From positions 1 through 11,425 of the forward strand of contig DHWC01000018.1 in assembly GCA_002412985.1 (NCBI GenBank): DNA of 11,425 bases, in the 5' to 3' direction. Made by a program: the position numbers and the translations under genes. Below the pieces are notes generated by a model. The model was given only the letters and a program-made list of their open reading frames with translations, was not told the DNA's origin and did no database searches. The DNA is from Methylocystaceae bacterium UBA5192. Its GTDB lineage: Bacteria; Pseudomonadota; Alphaproteobacteria; Rhizobiales; Beijerinckiaceae. This document shows, piece by piece, positions 1 to 7,734 of the stretch; the stretch's first letter is position 1; every line of letters starts with the position of its first letter.

Positions 1-369
1 ATTATGGATCAGACAAGCGGCACTTTATTTGCTGGCGATCTTCTCTTTCTTCGTCACGTTCCTGTTGTTGATGGAAGCCTATTGGGTTTCTTGGAAGTCG
101 CAGAGCAATTAGCCGCCATCCCCGCCAAAAGAGTCGTCCCAGGCCATGGCCCAGCGGTCGCCGACTGGCCTAACGCCCTTAACGACCAACGCAGCTATCT
201 CTTGCGATTGACTGCCGACCTGCGCAGCGCCATTCGCAGGGGAAGCGGCGTGAGTGAAACCGTAAAAACAGCGGGACGAGACGAAGCGGCGAAATGGAAC
301 CTTTTTGAAAACTATAATGCGCGCAATGCAACCACGGGATATGCGGAACTAGAATGGGAAACGCCCTGA
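1..369 (+). CDS. Quinoprotein relay system zinc metallohydrolase (MBL fold), C-terminal part
   Basis: This is the 3' end of a gene entering from the left edge; the reading frame is open from base 1 and stops with TGA at 367-369, so the ATG at 4 is probably internal. About 122 residues are visible. They hold the second half of a metallo-beta-lactamase fold: a GDLLF segment whose Asp normally bridges the two zinc ions, and a VPGHGP segment whose His is a late metal ligand. The stretch after GDLLF (HVPVVDGSLLGFL) and the AELEWE tail resemble, from memory, the SoxH-related metallohydrolases encoded beside PQQ-dependent dehydrogenases. The SoxYZ-like carrier gene 70 bp downstream on the same strand supports that assignment and suggests one operon. 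The substrate is unknown for this family. The N-terminal HxHxDH zinc motif lies outside the window, so activity cannot be judged. Confidence 0.85.
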   Translation: MMDQTSGTLFAGDLLFLRHVPVVDGSLLGFLEVAEQLAAIPAKRVVPGHGPAVADWPNALNDQRSYLLRLTADLRSAIRRGSGVSETVKTAGRDEAAKWNLFENYNARNATTGYAELEWETP

Positions 370-439
370 TCCAGAGAAGCAGTTCAAGAGGCGAACACCC
401 CGACGGCAAAACTATCAAATTAAACTCAAAGGTGCGAAG

Positions 440-1240
440 ATGTCGCGATGGCGTCTCTTTTTATTAGGATTTTTCTTAAATCTTGTTGCTTTGGGGATAG
501 CTGCGCCGCCCTATGCGCAAACGACAGGACAAGAGATCTGGCCAAGCCTGTTAAAAGAACTTTTTCAAGACCGTCCCATCACAGATAATGATGGGGTCGT
601 CGCTCTTGACGCGCCGGTGCGTGCAGAAGACGCAGCAATTGTGCCGATGCGACTGCGTTTTGAAGGTCCTTTAGATCTCAAAAGCGCTATGCTTGTGATT
701 GATCAAAATCCTATGCCAATGGCGGCTAATTTCACGCTTGGTCCGAAAGCTCGGGTCGGATTTATTGAAACGCGCGTACGTGTGAATTCCTACACAACAG
801 TTCATGCTATCGCTGAGACGCTCGATGGCCGCTTGCACGCCCAAGCAAAATTCGTGAAGGCGGCGGGTGGGTGTTCCGCGCCGGCTGTCAAGGATCAAGA
901 ACAAGCAAAGGCGCATTTGGGCGAAATGAGATATCGCGAATTTAAAAGCGCGGATCCAATGCGCCGGGAGGCCCAAATCATGCTGCGCCATCCCAATAAT
1001 TCAGGCATGCAACTGGATCAGCTCACACGGCTTTATATCCCCGCACATTTTATTGATCGGCTAGAAATTCGCCAGGGAGAGGATCTTATCTTCCTGATGG
1101 AGGGCGGAATCTCGCTTTCAGAAGATCCAAATTTCAGATTTTCCTACGCGCCAAACGGCTCGAAGAAGCTATCGGTGATCGCACACGATACTAAGGGAAA
1201 TGTATTTAAAACCGAATGGCCAGTTGCTGAAGCGATATGA
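440..1240 (+). CDS. Quinoprotein dehydrogenase-associated SoxYZ-like carrier protein
   Basis: A 266-residue exported protein. Residues 1 to about 26 form a signal peptide: Arg-containing start, hydrophobic core, then a PPYA-Q cleavage region. Residues about 35-140 resemble SoxY, ending in a GGCSAP segment at 143-148 with a single Cys145. Residues about 160-266 resemble SoxZ. In sulfur oxidation SoxY carries intermediates on a Cys in a C-terminal GGC arm and pairs with SoxZ; here the two are fused and the Cys arm sits between the domains. Members of this fused family occur with PQQ dehydrogenases and metallohydrolases like the one just upstream. A periplasmic carrier role is inferred, and the cargo is unknown. 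The ATG at 440 is preceded by AAAGG with 7 nt spacing. It follows the metallohydrolase gene by 70 bp and is probably co-transcribed with it. Confidence 0.88.
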   Translation: MSRWRLFLLGFFLNLVALGIAAPPYAQTTGQEIWPSLLKELFQDRPITDNDGVVALDAPVRAEDAAIVPMRLRFEGPLDLKSAMLVIDQNPMPMAANFTLGPKARVGFIETRVRVNSYTTVHAIAETLDGRLHAQAKFVKAAGGCSAPAVKDQEQAKAHLGEMRYREFKSADPMRREAQIMLRHPNNSGMQLDQLTRLYIPAHFIDRLEIRQGEDLIFLMEGGISLSEDPNFRFSYAPNGSKKLSVIAHDTKGNVFKTEWPVAEAI

Positions 1241-1245
1241 ATCAA

Positions 1246-1270
1246 GCCGGGAGCCGCATCTCTCCCTGGC
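1246..1270 (+). repeat. Hairpin just after the SoxYZ-like gene
   Basis: GCCGGGAG at 1246-1253 pairs with CTCCC(T)GGC at 1262-1270, giving 8 bp with one bulged T and an 8-nt loop, starting 5 nt after the stop codon. There is no T-run after it, so it is not a classical intrinsic terminator. It may protect the 3' end of the mRNA or be a weak stop signal. Confidence 0.4.
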
Positions 1271-1391
1271 CGTGATTCAGGCTCCCCAAATCGTCAACGC
1301 AGCGCAAAAGGCCAGCGGCAAAGAGGCCAATGCGCAAATCGCCGTCACACAAGCCATTTTTTCATATTCAGAGGCCCCACTCGGCGCGCCT

Positions 1392-1410
1392 CGTTTATTG
1401 CTGATAAACG
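1392..1410. repeat. Perfect 7-bp inverted repeat
   Basis: CGTTTAT at 1392-1398 and ATAAACG at 1404-1410 are exact reverse complements around a 5-nt spacer (TGCTG). No T-run follows on either strand, so terminator function is doubtful. A protein-binding site or an incidental repeat is equally possible. Confidence 0.4.
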
Positions 1411-1515
1411 CCATTTTACACGCTCCCTTACTCGCAATAAGCAAAGAGCGCTCTTTTGGGCGCCATTATTCAACTTACTGCTCAAGGCCTAACGCGTGAG
1501 AAAACGATTCGTTGC

Positions 1516-1544
1516 AAAAAAATTTACAAAATTTTAATTTTTTT
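1516..1544. repeat. A/T-only inverted repeat in the convergent gap
   Basis: AAAAAAATT at 1516-1524 and AATTTTTTT at 1536-1544 are perfect 9-bp reverse complements around an 11-nt spacer. The 29-base span contains a single C and no G. As RNA the stem would be weak, but on either strand it ends in seven U residues, so it could help end transcription from both sides. As DNA it is a bendable A-tract site. Confidence 0.45.
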
Positions 1545-1553
1545 ACTTGGCTG

Positions 1554-1582
1554 AAAAAAAGCCGCGCTTAACGCCGCACGGC
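1554..1582 (-). terminator. Intrinsic terminator of the arg-cobT run, overlapping the cobT stop codon
   Basis: Read on the minus strand, GCCGTGC (1582-1576), an 8-nt loop GGCGTTAA (1575-1568) and GCGCGGC (1567-1561) form a 7-bp stem with one G-U pair. Seven T residues (1560-1554) follow. The 5' arm encodes the Ala-Val just before the two final Arg codons of CobT, and the TAA stop codon lies in the loop. This is a good match to a rho-independent terminator and marks the end of the leftward transcript. Confidence 0.8.
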
Positions 1583-3481
1583 CTGTCGACCAGCAGCCTG
1601 CGGAAATGGCGCGGCGCTCTCACTAAACAGCTCCGCCAGCTTTTCCGTCATGGCCCCGCCGAGTTCTTCAGCGTCGACGATTGTAACCGCGCGCCGATAA
1701 TAACGGGTCACGTCATGACCGATCCCAATGGCGATTAATTCAACGGGCGAGCGGGTTTCAATCTCATGAATAATTTGGCGCAGATGACGCTCTAAATAAT
1801 TGCCTGGATTTACGGAAAGCGTTGAATCGTCGACCGGCGCGCCGTCAGAAATCATCATCAGGATCCGACGCTGTTCAGGGCGCGCTAAAAGACGTCGATG
1901 CGCCCAATCCAAGGCCTCGCCATCAATATTTTCTTTTAGCAGCCCCTCGCGCATCATTAACCCAAGATTGCGCCGCGCACGACGCCAAGGCGCATCCGCC
2001 GCCTTATAGATGATGTGGCGCACGTCATTTAGACGCCCGGGGTTGGCTTTTTTACCCTCGTTAATCCAAAGTTCCCGCGATTGACCGCCCTTCCAGGCGC
2101 GCGTGGTGAAACCAAGGATTTCTACTTTGACGCCACAGCGCTCGAGCGTTCGCGCTAATATATCTGCGCAAGTCGCTGCGACTGTAATCGGCCTACCGCG
2201 CATGGATCCGGAATTATCCAGCAACAAGGTCACGACGGTGTCGCGAAAATCGGTGTCTTTTTCTCGCTTAAAAGAGAGAGGTTGCTGCGGATCGATCACC
2301 ACGCGAGGCAACCGCGCAGGGTCGAGCATGCCTTCCTCTAAATCAAATTCCCAAGAGCGATTTTGTTGCGCCATAAGGCGCCGTTGCAGGCGATTTGCTA
2401 ACCGACCCACGACGGACGTCAGATGCAATAACTGCTTATCAAGATAGCTGCGCAAACGATCGAGCTCTTCAAGCTCGCAGAGTTCTTCGGCGCGAACAAT
2501 CTCATCAAAGCGGCTGGTATAAGCGCGATAATCAGCGCCTGAGCGCTCGGCATTTTGTGTCGAGGGTCGGCGCGCGTCTGTTGCTTCCTCAAGATCGCCA
2601 TTATCGGATTCTTGCTCCGTCTCGCCATAGGGAGCCTCCGCGGACTGGCTTTCACCCTCTTGATCCGCCTCTTCCGCCGCGAGCGCAGTATCCATATCCG
2701 CCGCGCTCTTAGCGTCGCTGTCTTCCTCCGTCTCCTGCTCGCTCTCATCTGGATTTTGCGGCGTTTCTTCGCTCTCTTCTTCTGAGGATTGTTCCTCAGG
2801 CGGCATGCCGGCAGAGATCTCTAAATGAGACAATAACTCATGAACAATTTGAGCAAAATGCCGCTGATCCTCAACTGCGCCGGACAAACGATTAAGATCC
2901 TGACCCGCGCGTTCTTCAATAAAATCTTTCCATAATTCCACGACTCGAGCGCCGGAGGGCGGAGGTTCAAGACCTGTCAGGCGTTCGCGAACCATGAGGG
3001 CTAAGGCGTCTTCGATCGGCGCGTCCTCACGACTCTGAATCTGATCTGACCGCCCTCGTTGGAAACGATCCTCCAACATTGCCGAAATATTTGCCGCGAC
3101 GCCCGCCATACGTCGGGCTCCAATGGACTCTACTCGCGCTTGCTCTAGCGCATCATAAGCAACTCTGGCTTGCGCTGTTTCTGGCGCGAAGCGGCGATGC
3201 AGCGTTTCGTCATGGCAGGCGAGACGGAGTGCGAATGAGTCAGATTGCCCCCGCAAAATAGCCGCATCTCGAGGCGCCAATTTACGAGGCGGTTCTGTTA
3301 AGCGCGCTTTCGCGCCATCGGGTCCAACAACCAAAGAAGGCCGATCTGCCGCGAACGCCACATCCAGCTCAGGCGTCTTCGCCATCGCGCGCATCGCGCC
3401 AGCGACAGCGCGCTTGAAAGGCTCTTGCGGCGCTTCGCGTGGCGAAACGGCAAGACGACGATTGGAGGGCAGGACGGCCAT
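1568..3481 (-). CDS. cobT: Cobaltochelatase subunit CobT
   Basis: The 637-residue product has the usual CobT length. CobT and CobS form the AAA+/VWA chaperone part of the ATP-dependent CobNST cobaltochelatase, which inserts Co2+ into hydrogenobyrinic acid a,c-diamide in the aerobic B12 pathway. The N-terminal part (about 1-225) includes the PFKRAVAGAMRAMA region. A strongly acidic Glu/Asp/Ser-rich linker follows at about 227-300. A C-terminal VWA domain (about 412-620) carries an intact MIDAS motif DNSGS at 422-426 and SDGAP at 545-549. The start ATG at 3481 has only a weak GACGG-like ribosome site. It lies 41 bp after the decarboxylase gene and is the last gene of the leftward run. cobS, often the adjacent upstream gene, is absent here, so the partner must be encoded elsewhere. 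MIDAS conservation argues for a functional protein. Confidence 0.95.
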   Translation of the reverse strand: MAVLPSNRRLAVSPREAPQEPFKRAVAGAMRAMAKTPELDVAFAADRPSLVVGPDGAKARLTEPPRKLAPRDAAILRGQSDSFALRLACHDETLHRRFAPETAQARVAYDALEQARVESIGARRMAGVAANISAMLEDRFQRGRSDQIQSREDAPIEDALALMVRERLTGLEPPPSGARVVELWKDFIEERAGQDLNRLSGAVEDQRHFAQIVHELLSHLEISAGMPPEEQSSEEESEETPQNPDESEQETEEDSDAKSAADMDTALAAEEADQEGESQSAEAPYGETEQESDNGDLEEATDARRPSTQNAERSGADYRAYTSRFDEIVRAEELCELEELDRLRSYLDKQLLHLTSVVGRLANRLQRRLMAQQNRSWEFDLEEGMLDPARLPRVVIDPQQPLSFKREKDTDFRDTVVTLLLDNSGSMRGRPITVAATCADILARTLERCGVKVEILGFTTRAWKGGQSRELWINEGKKANPGRLNDVRHIIYKAADAPWRRARRNLGLMMREGLLKENIDGEALDWAHRRLLARPEQRRILMMISDGAPVDDSTLSVNPGNYLERHLRQIIHEIETRSPVELIAIGIGHDVTRYYRRAVTIVDAEELGGAMTEKLAELFSESAAPFPQAAGRQAVRR

Positions 3482-3522
3482 GATCCGTCTTTTATGCGCG
3501 AGACATCACGGCTGGGCAAGCT

Positions 3523-5028
3523 TCAGTCTTGTGATAAGCGCGTTTTTCCAGGACCATGCGGCGGCTCAATGAGCGCCGTTAAAGGCGGCGCTTCGCTTCG
3601 CGCACGACTATGCGCAAGCTGCAAGAAGCGAATAAAAGCCTCTAAATCTTTTTCTTGCGTGCGATGATTGAGGATTGCGGCGCGGATCGCTGGCTGATCA
3701 TCAAGAATTGTCAGGGACGGCGCCGCTTCCCCCCGCTCATGCAATTCCATCACGATTTCTCGCGCCAAGGCGCCATCTGGGTCATTCTTCACGCCAAAAC
3801 AAACAATATTGAGCGTTACTGGCGCTCGCATAAAAAAATGCTCTGACTGAGTAATCCAACTCTCCAATCGCTGAGCAAGCCGACACGTCTGATCAATGCA
3901 CTGACCAAGTTTCTGAACGCCAAAAGTTTCAATTGTGATCCAGGTCTTTAATGCGCGAAAACCCCGCGAGAGATCTGCGCCTAAATCGCATGGCCAAGTC
4001 TCTCCCTCGGCCAATCCGCGCGGAGCCCGTGTGAGATAGGCTGCATTAGCGGCGAAGGCGCGCTTATGCGCTTGAGGATCTCGGACAAGAAAAAAACCGG
4101 CGTCATAGGGAACATGCAGCCATTTATGAAAATCGAAAGCGATACTATCAGCGCGTTCAAGGCCCTTAATTAGCGGCCGCAGGCGCGGAGCGAGAGCCGC
4201 CAGCGCGCCAAAGGCACCGTCCACGTGGAACCAAAGATCTTCGCTATGCGCGAGATCGGCAAGCTGATCCAACGGGTCAATGGCGCCCGTATCAACGGTC
4301 CCCGCCGTGCCAACGATCATAAAGGGCGTTAATCCCGCAGCGCGATCTGCGGCGATCGCGGCGCTCAAATCCTGCACCTTCATCGCCCGCTTCTCATCTG
4401 AGGGAATGAGACGCAGATGTCGGGCTCCAAGGCCAGCAAGCTCCATGGCCTGGCGCACACAATTATGCGCTTCGCAAGAAGCATAAGCGATGAGCTGAGT
4501 ATTAAGCGCCCTTAGGCCATTGAGTCTTACATCGCTGGGACCACAAGCCTGATCGCGCGCGACAAGCAAGGAAAGAAAATTAGCCATTGAAGCGCCGGTG
4601 ACAAAAATACCGCTCGCTTCCATGGGCAGACCGAAAGCTTGCGCCATCCAACGCGCAATCTGCCGCTCGACATCAATGGCGATATGATTGCGTCCGCCAC
4701 AATTGGCATTCATTCCTGCAGCAAGCATTTCGGCGATCATACCGGCCGGCGTACCCGCCCCCTGAGCCCACCCCATGAACATTGGATGCGCGTTGCCAGT
4801 CGCAAAAGGTTTTATGTGGCGCTCAAAGTCTGCAAGGACTTCAGACAATTGCCGTTCTTGGAGGGGCAACTCGCGCGCAAATCGCTCCCGCGCTTCTGGA
4901 CTAGGCTCCTGCCAGACGGGACGAGCCCGCACATCACGCAGATAATCAATCATCGCATCAAGGGCGCGATGGCTTGTTTCGCGGAATTCATCCCAGTTTT
5001 CGGGGTCGAGATCGACCGGCTGCGTCAT
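3523..5028 (-). CDS. Group II pyridoxal-phosphate-dependent amino acid decarboxylase
   Basis: A 501-residue cytosolic enzyme of the aromatic-L-amino-acid/glutamate decarboxylase fold. With the ATG at 5028 as residue 1, the PLP Schiff-base lysine is Lys302 in the FHKW motif, Asp270 of FHVDGAFG should bind the pyridine nitrogen, and His188 in SCEAHN should stack on the cofactor. The N-terminal HPMFMGW and mid-domain GTAGTVDTGAIDP segments are also family-typical. Substrate cannot be assigned: aromatic amino acids, glutamate, aspartate or others are possible. An in-frame TTG at 5094 would add 22 residues overlapping the end of the preceding gene; the ATG is preferred because MTQPVDLDPENW looks like the usual N-terminus, although its ribosome site is weak. 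It sits 53 bp after the FAH-family gene and 41 bp before cobT, so it is probably co-transcribed. It shares no obvious pathway with either. Confidence 0.9.
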   Translation of the reverse strand: MTQPVDLDPENWDEFRETSHRALDAMIDYLRDVRARPVWQEPSPEARERFARELPLQERQLSEVLADFERHIKPFATGNAHPMFMGWAQGAGTPAGMIAEMLAAGMNANCGGRNHIAIDVERQIARWMAQAFGLPMEASGIFVTGASMANFLSLLVARDQACGPSDVRLNGLRALNTQLIAYASCEAHNCVRQAMELAGLGARHLRLIPSDEKRAMKVQDLSAAIAADRAAGLTPFMIVGTAGTVDTGAIDPLDQLADLAHSEDLWFHVDGAFGALAALAPRLRPLIKGLERADSIAFDFHKWLHVPYDAGFFLVRDPQAHKRAFAANAAYLTRAPRGLAEGETWPCDLGADLSRGFRALKTWITIETFGVQKLGQCIDQTCRLAQRLESWITQSEHFFMRAPVTLNIVCFGVKNDPDGALAREIVMELHERGEAAPSLTILDDQPAIRAAILNHRTQEKDLEAFIRFLQLAHSRARSEAPPLTALIEPPHGPGKTRLSQD

Positions 5029-5081
5029 CGTGAGAAACTCGCGCGTCGGCGATCCAATAGGGAGCCAATAACCGGGAATGG

Positions 5082-5795
5082 CTATCTGGCGCAACCAATC
5101 TTATCTGTAATTGTAAAACTTACTCGCCCGACCCCTTCAATTTCACCCTCAACCCAATCTCCAGGGTTAAGCGGACCGACCCCAGCAGGCGTCCCGGTGA
5201 AAATCAAGTCGCCTGCCGCTAAGGCCACCTGTTGAGATAAGGCCGCAATGATTTGTGGAACAGGATGAATCAGTTCGCACAGATCGCCGTTTTGCCGGAT
5301 CTCGCCATTAACGCTAAGAGCGATCTTTCCCCGATCGGGATGGCCAATTTCCCTGGCTGGGCGAAGAGCGCCAATGGGCGCCGAATGATCAAAACCTTTA
5401 GACATATCCCAAGGCCGGCCCTGTTGACGCGCCTCATTTTGAAGATCGCGCCGCGTTAAATCAACGCCAGCGGCATAACCAAAGACGCAGTCTTTTGCTC
5501 GTGACACTGGGATCTCAAACCCCCCCTGCGCAAGAGCGACTACAAGTTCAATTTCATGATGCAGATTGTTAGTCAGACTCGGATAAGCAATTAGCGCTGC
5601 GTCTTCTACAATGGCGTCAGCGGGCTTCGTAAAAAAAAATGGCGCTGCCCTTGATGGTTCTTTACCCATCTCTCGCGCATGATCCGCATAATTTAAAGCC
5701 ACACAAAATATACGTCGCACCGGGAAACGTTTTGTTGTTCCCTGTATTGCAACACTAGCTTGCGCAGGCGGCGTGAAAATAAATTCCTCGCGCAT
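5082..5795 (-). CDS. Fumarylacetoacetate hydrolase family protein
   Basis: A 237-residue single-domain FAH-superfamily enzyme, the size of bacterial fumarylpyruvate hydrolases and acylpyruvases, shorter than two-domain FAH itself. Visible family features are NYADHAREMG (35-44, with the likely catalytic His39), FFFTKPADA (53-61), metal ligands Glu81 and Glu83 in HHEIELVV and Asp112 in GVDLTRRDLQ, KGFDHSAPIG (133-142) and the FTGTPAGVGPL loop near 199-209. Members hydrolyse C-C bonds of acylpyruvates or decarboxylate oxaloacetate using Mg2+ or Mn2+. No gentisate or homogentisate genes lie nearby, so the substrate is open; a housekeeping acylpyruvase or oxaloacetate decarboxylase is as likely as a catabolic role. 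The ATG at 5795 has a GAAGG about 12 nt upstream. It lies 38 bp after hslO. Confidence 0.9.
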   Translation of the reverse strand: MREEFIFTPPAQASVAIQGTTKRFPVRRIFCVALNYADHAREMGKEPSRAAPFFFTKPADAIVEDAALIAYPSLTNNLHHEIELVVALAQGGFEIPVSRAKDCVFGYAAGVDLTRRDLQNEARQQGRPWDMSKGFDHSAPIGALRPAREIGHPDRGKIALSVNGEIRQNGDLCELIHPVPQIIAALSQQVALAAGDLIFTGTPAGVGPLNPGDWVEGEIEGVGRVSFTITDKIGCAR

Positions 5796-5833
5796 ATTTC
5801 ATCGACCTTCATCTTGCGACAACATTGCGAATC

Positions 5834-6790
5834 TCATTCGTCAAATAGTTCTGGATTAAAACTTCGATGAGCGGCGCAAAACTCACATGTCACGCCAATC
5901 ACGCCATCGTCTCCGACCATCTCCATTCGCTCTTGCTTTGAAAAGCTACGCAAAAGATTCTCAACGCGCGATTGAGAACAGCGACAAAATTCTGTGACAG
6001 CGCGCTCTGCAAAAACTTTCACACCCCGTTCGTGAAATAATCGATATAAGATTGTTTCACCGGACAGATTTGGATCTATTAATTCGTGATCCTCAAGCGT
6101 CGCAGCGAGCGTAGCGCCTTCTGTCCAATTTTCATTCTCATCCCTCACATCAACAAAATCTGGCGGCGCGTCTCCTGGCGGGAGATCCTGAACGCGCGCC
6201 GCGCCGCTTGGGAGATGCTGCAACAGCAAGCCTCCAGCGCGCCAAAAGCGTCCGTGAGGCGTTATCACCTCGCCCACTGCTAATCTGACATAAGATGGAA
6301 TTTGTTCAGATTGTCGGAAATAAACATGCGCCGCCTGAGCAAGATTTACCCCCTCAAGCTGTACGACGCCTTGATAACGCGCAGCGTCTTCTTCACGCTC
6401 AATGGTCAGAGCCAAATGACCTCGACCCATCAAAAGATCTGACGAGACGTCGTCAAGTTGATTAATCCGTTCTAAGTCGAAACGCGCAAATCCCCGAAGA
6501 TGACCCGGCGCTTCATAATCCACTACGAGCATATCGACGGGACCATCGCTACGCGTTTGAAGTTGGAAGCGACCATGCGATTCAAGCAGCGCGCCCAATA
6601 AAGCCGTCAGCGCCGTCGCTTCGCCAAGTAGGCGCGCGACAGGAGGAGGATAATCATAATGCGACACGATCGCGTTGACTGTTGGCCCTAATCTGACCAA
6701 ACGCCCGCGTAGATCCAATGGATCGACGGCAAAAGGAAGGACACAGTCGTCATGGGCTTCCGTAGAAACTGGACGGCTTGGCGACGACAT
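5834..6790 (-). CDS. hslO: Hsp33 redox-regulated chaperone
   Basis: A 318-residue cytoplasmic holdase that switches on under oxidative unfolding stress when its four zinc-bound cysteines form disulfides. The zinc switch is complete: CRC (Cys269, Cys271) followed by CEFC (Cys302, Cys305). The N-terminal domain shows the family's YDYPPPVARLLGEATALTALLG and GRGHLALTIE segments. The ATG at 6790 shares its A with the argF stop (TAATG), implying translational coupling. An in-frame TTG at 6817 would add nine residues inside argF and is less likely. The neighbouring argD and argF on the same strand form an order familiar in alphaproteobacteria. Any functional link between Hsp33 and arginine synthesis is not established. 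Confidence 0.95.
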   Translation of the reverse strand: MSSPSRPVSTEAHDDCVLPFAVDPLDLRGRLVRLGPTVNAIVSHYDYPPPVARLLGEATALTALLGALLESHGRFQLQTRSDGPVDMLVVDYEAPGHLRGFARFDLERINQLDDVSSDLLMGRGHLALTIEREEDAARYQGVVQLEGVNLAQAAHVYFRQSEQIPSYVRLAVGEVITPHGRFWRAGGLLLQHLPSGAARVQDLPPGDAPPDFVDVRDENENWTEGATLAATLEDHELIDPNLSGETILYRLFHERGVKVFAERAVTEFCRCSQSRVENLLRSFSKQERMEMVGDDGVIGVTCEFCAAHRSFNPELFDE

Positions 6791-7734
6791 TAGGATGCGC
6801 CTGGCGCAAGACACCAATAGAGCACGCCTTTTTGAGCGTGAAGTCGGTTCTCAGCCTCATCAAACACAACTGACTGCGGACCATCAATAACTTCGTTCGT
6901 TACTTCTTCGCCACGATGCGCTGGCAGACAATGCATGAAGATTGCTTCTTTAGCGGCGCAATTCATAAGTTGAGCATTGACTTGATATGGCGCGAGAATG
7001 CGACGACGAATTTCCTCATCCTTATCGCCCATCGACACCCAGCAATCTGTAATGACCGCATCTACCCCGGCCACAGCCTCGCGGGGATCTTGAGTGATAT
7101 TAAAAGCGACATTGTTAGCGCGCGCCCAGCTGCGCAAGGTTTCATCCGGCGACAATTCAGATGGCGTGGCTGCGTTGATTGAAAATCCAAAACGCGCTGC
7201 GGCATGAACCCAACTCGTCAGCACATTATTGGCGTCGCCGACCCAAGCAACCGTTCGTCCGGCGATTGATCCAAGATGCTCTTCGAAAGTCATAACATCC
7301 GCCATCAACTGACAAGGATGCGAGACTTTGGTGAGACCGTTTATGACAGGCACGCTTGCATGTCGGGCAAGTTCAACAAGGTCCTCATGCGACAGGATGC
7401 GGATCATGATCGCGTCTACAAAACGAGATAAGACCCGCGCAGTGTCTGCGATTGTCTCGCCACGGCCGATTTGCATTTCCTTTCCTGTCAAAACAATTGT
7501 TTCGCCGCCCAAGTCCCGCATAGCAATATCAAATGAAACGCGCGTACGCGTCGATGGCTTGTCAAACACCATCGCGAGATATTTGCCAGCAAGGGGGTGA
7601 GACAGGGCGGGAGCGCCCTTTACACGTTGAGCTTTCAATCTTTTCGCCATATCCAAAATAAGGCGCAGCTCTGCGCTTGATAAATCGCTTAGATCAAGAA
7701 AGTGACGCGGATAGGCTGTATCGTGCGCGGTCAT
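6790..7734 (-). CDS. argF: Ornithine carbamoyltransferase
   Basis: A 314-residue enzyme that joins carbamoyl phosphate and ornithine to give citrulline, the sixth step of arginine synthesis. All hallmark motifs are present: STRTR at 61-65 (carbamoyl phosphate), HPCQ at 139-142, DCWVSMGDK ending at 238 (ornithine loop) and HCLP at 268-271 (ornithine binding). The length is normal for a trimeric anabolic OTCase. The start ATG shares a base with the argD stop (TAATG), and an AGGAG lies 7 nt upstream inside argD, so coupled but independent initiation is expected. Its 3' end overlaps hslO in the same way. Confidence 0.97.
   Translation of the reverse strand: MTAHDTAYPRHFLDLSDLSSAELRLILDMAKRLKAQRVKGAPALSHPLAGKYLAMVFDKPSTRTRVSFDIAMRDLGGETIVLTGKEMQIGRGETIADTARVLSRFVDAIMIRILSHEDLVELARHASVPVINGLTKVSHPCQLMADVMTFEEHLGSIAGRTVAWVGDANNVLTSWVHAAARFGFSINAATPSELSPDETLRSWARANNVAFNITQDPREAVAGVDAVITDCWVSMGDKDEEIRRRILAPYQVNAQLMNCAAKEAIFMHCLPAHRGEEVTNEVIDGPQSVVFDEAENRLHAQKGVLYWCLAPGAS

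Larger units (their letters stand above)
1241..1567. other. Convergent intergenic region without a supported gene
   Basis: This 327-bp stretch lies between the stop codons of the SoxYZ-like gene (+) and cobT (-). A 99-codon open frame on the plus strand (1200-1499) begins inside the SoxYZ-like gene; its product resembles nothing I recognise and has no convincing ribosome site. What the region does hold is several inverted repeats (1246-1270, 1392-1410, 1516-1544), the cobT terminator at its right end, and two GANTC sites (1274-1278 and 1506-1510). The right third is very A/T-rich compared with neighbouring genes. It looks like a transcription-ending zone rather than coding DNA. Confidence 0.6.

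Noticed and set aside
1200..1499. 99-codon plus-strand open frame after the SoxYZ-like gene
   Set aside because: It begins inside the SoxYZ-like gene, its product resembles nothing I recognise, no convincing ribosome site is visible, and it runs through inverted repeats in a gap between convergent genes.
2555..2785. Hydrophobic plus-strand frame opposite the cobT acidic linker
   Set aside because: The antisense of a Glu/Asp-rich segment naturally reads as Leu/Phe-rich; it is a shadow of cobT, not a membrane protein.
5029..5094. TTG-initiated 22-residue extension of the PLP decarboxylase
   Set aside because: It overlaps the end of the FAH-family gene, uses a rare start codon, and the ATG at 5028 gives the more typical N-terminus.
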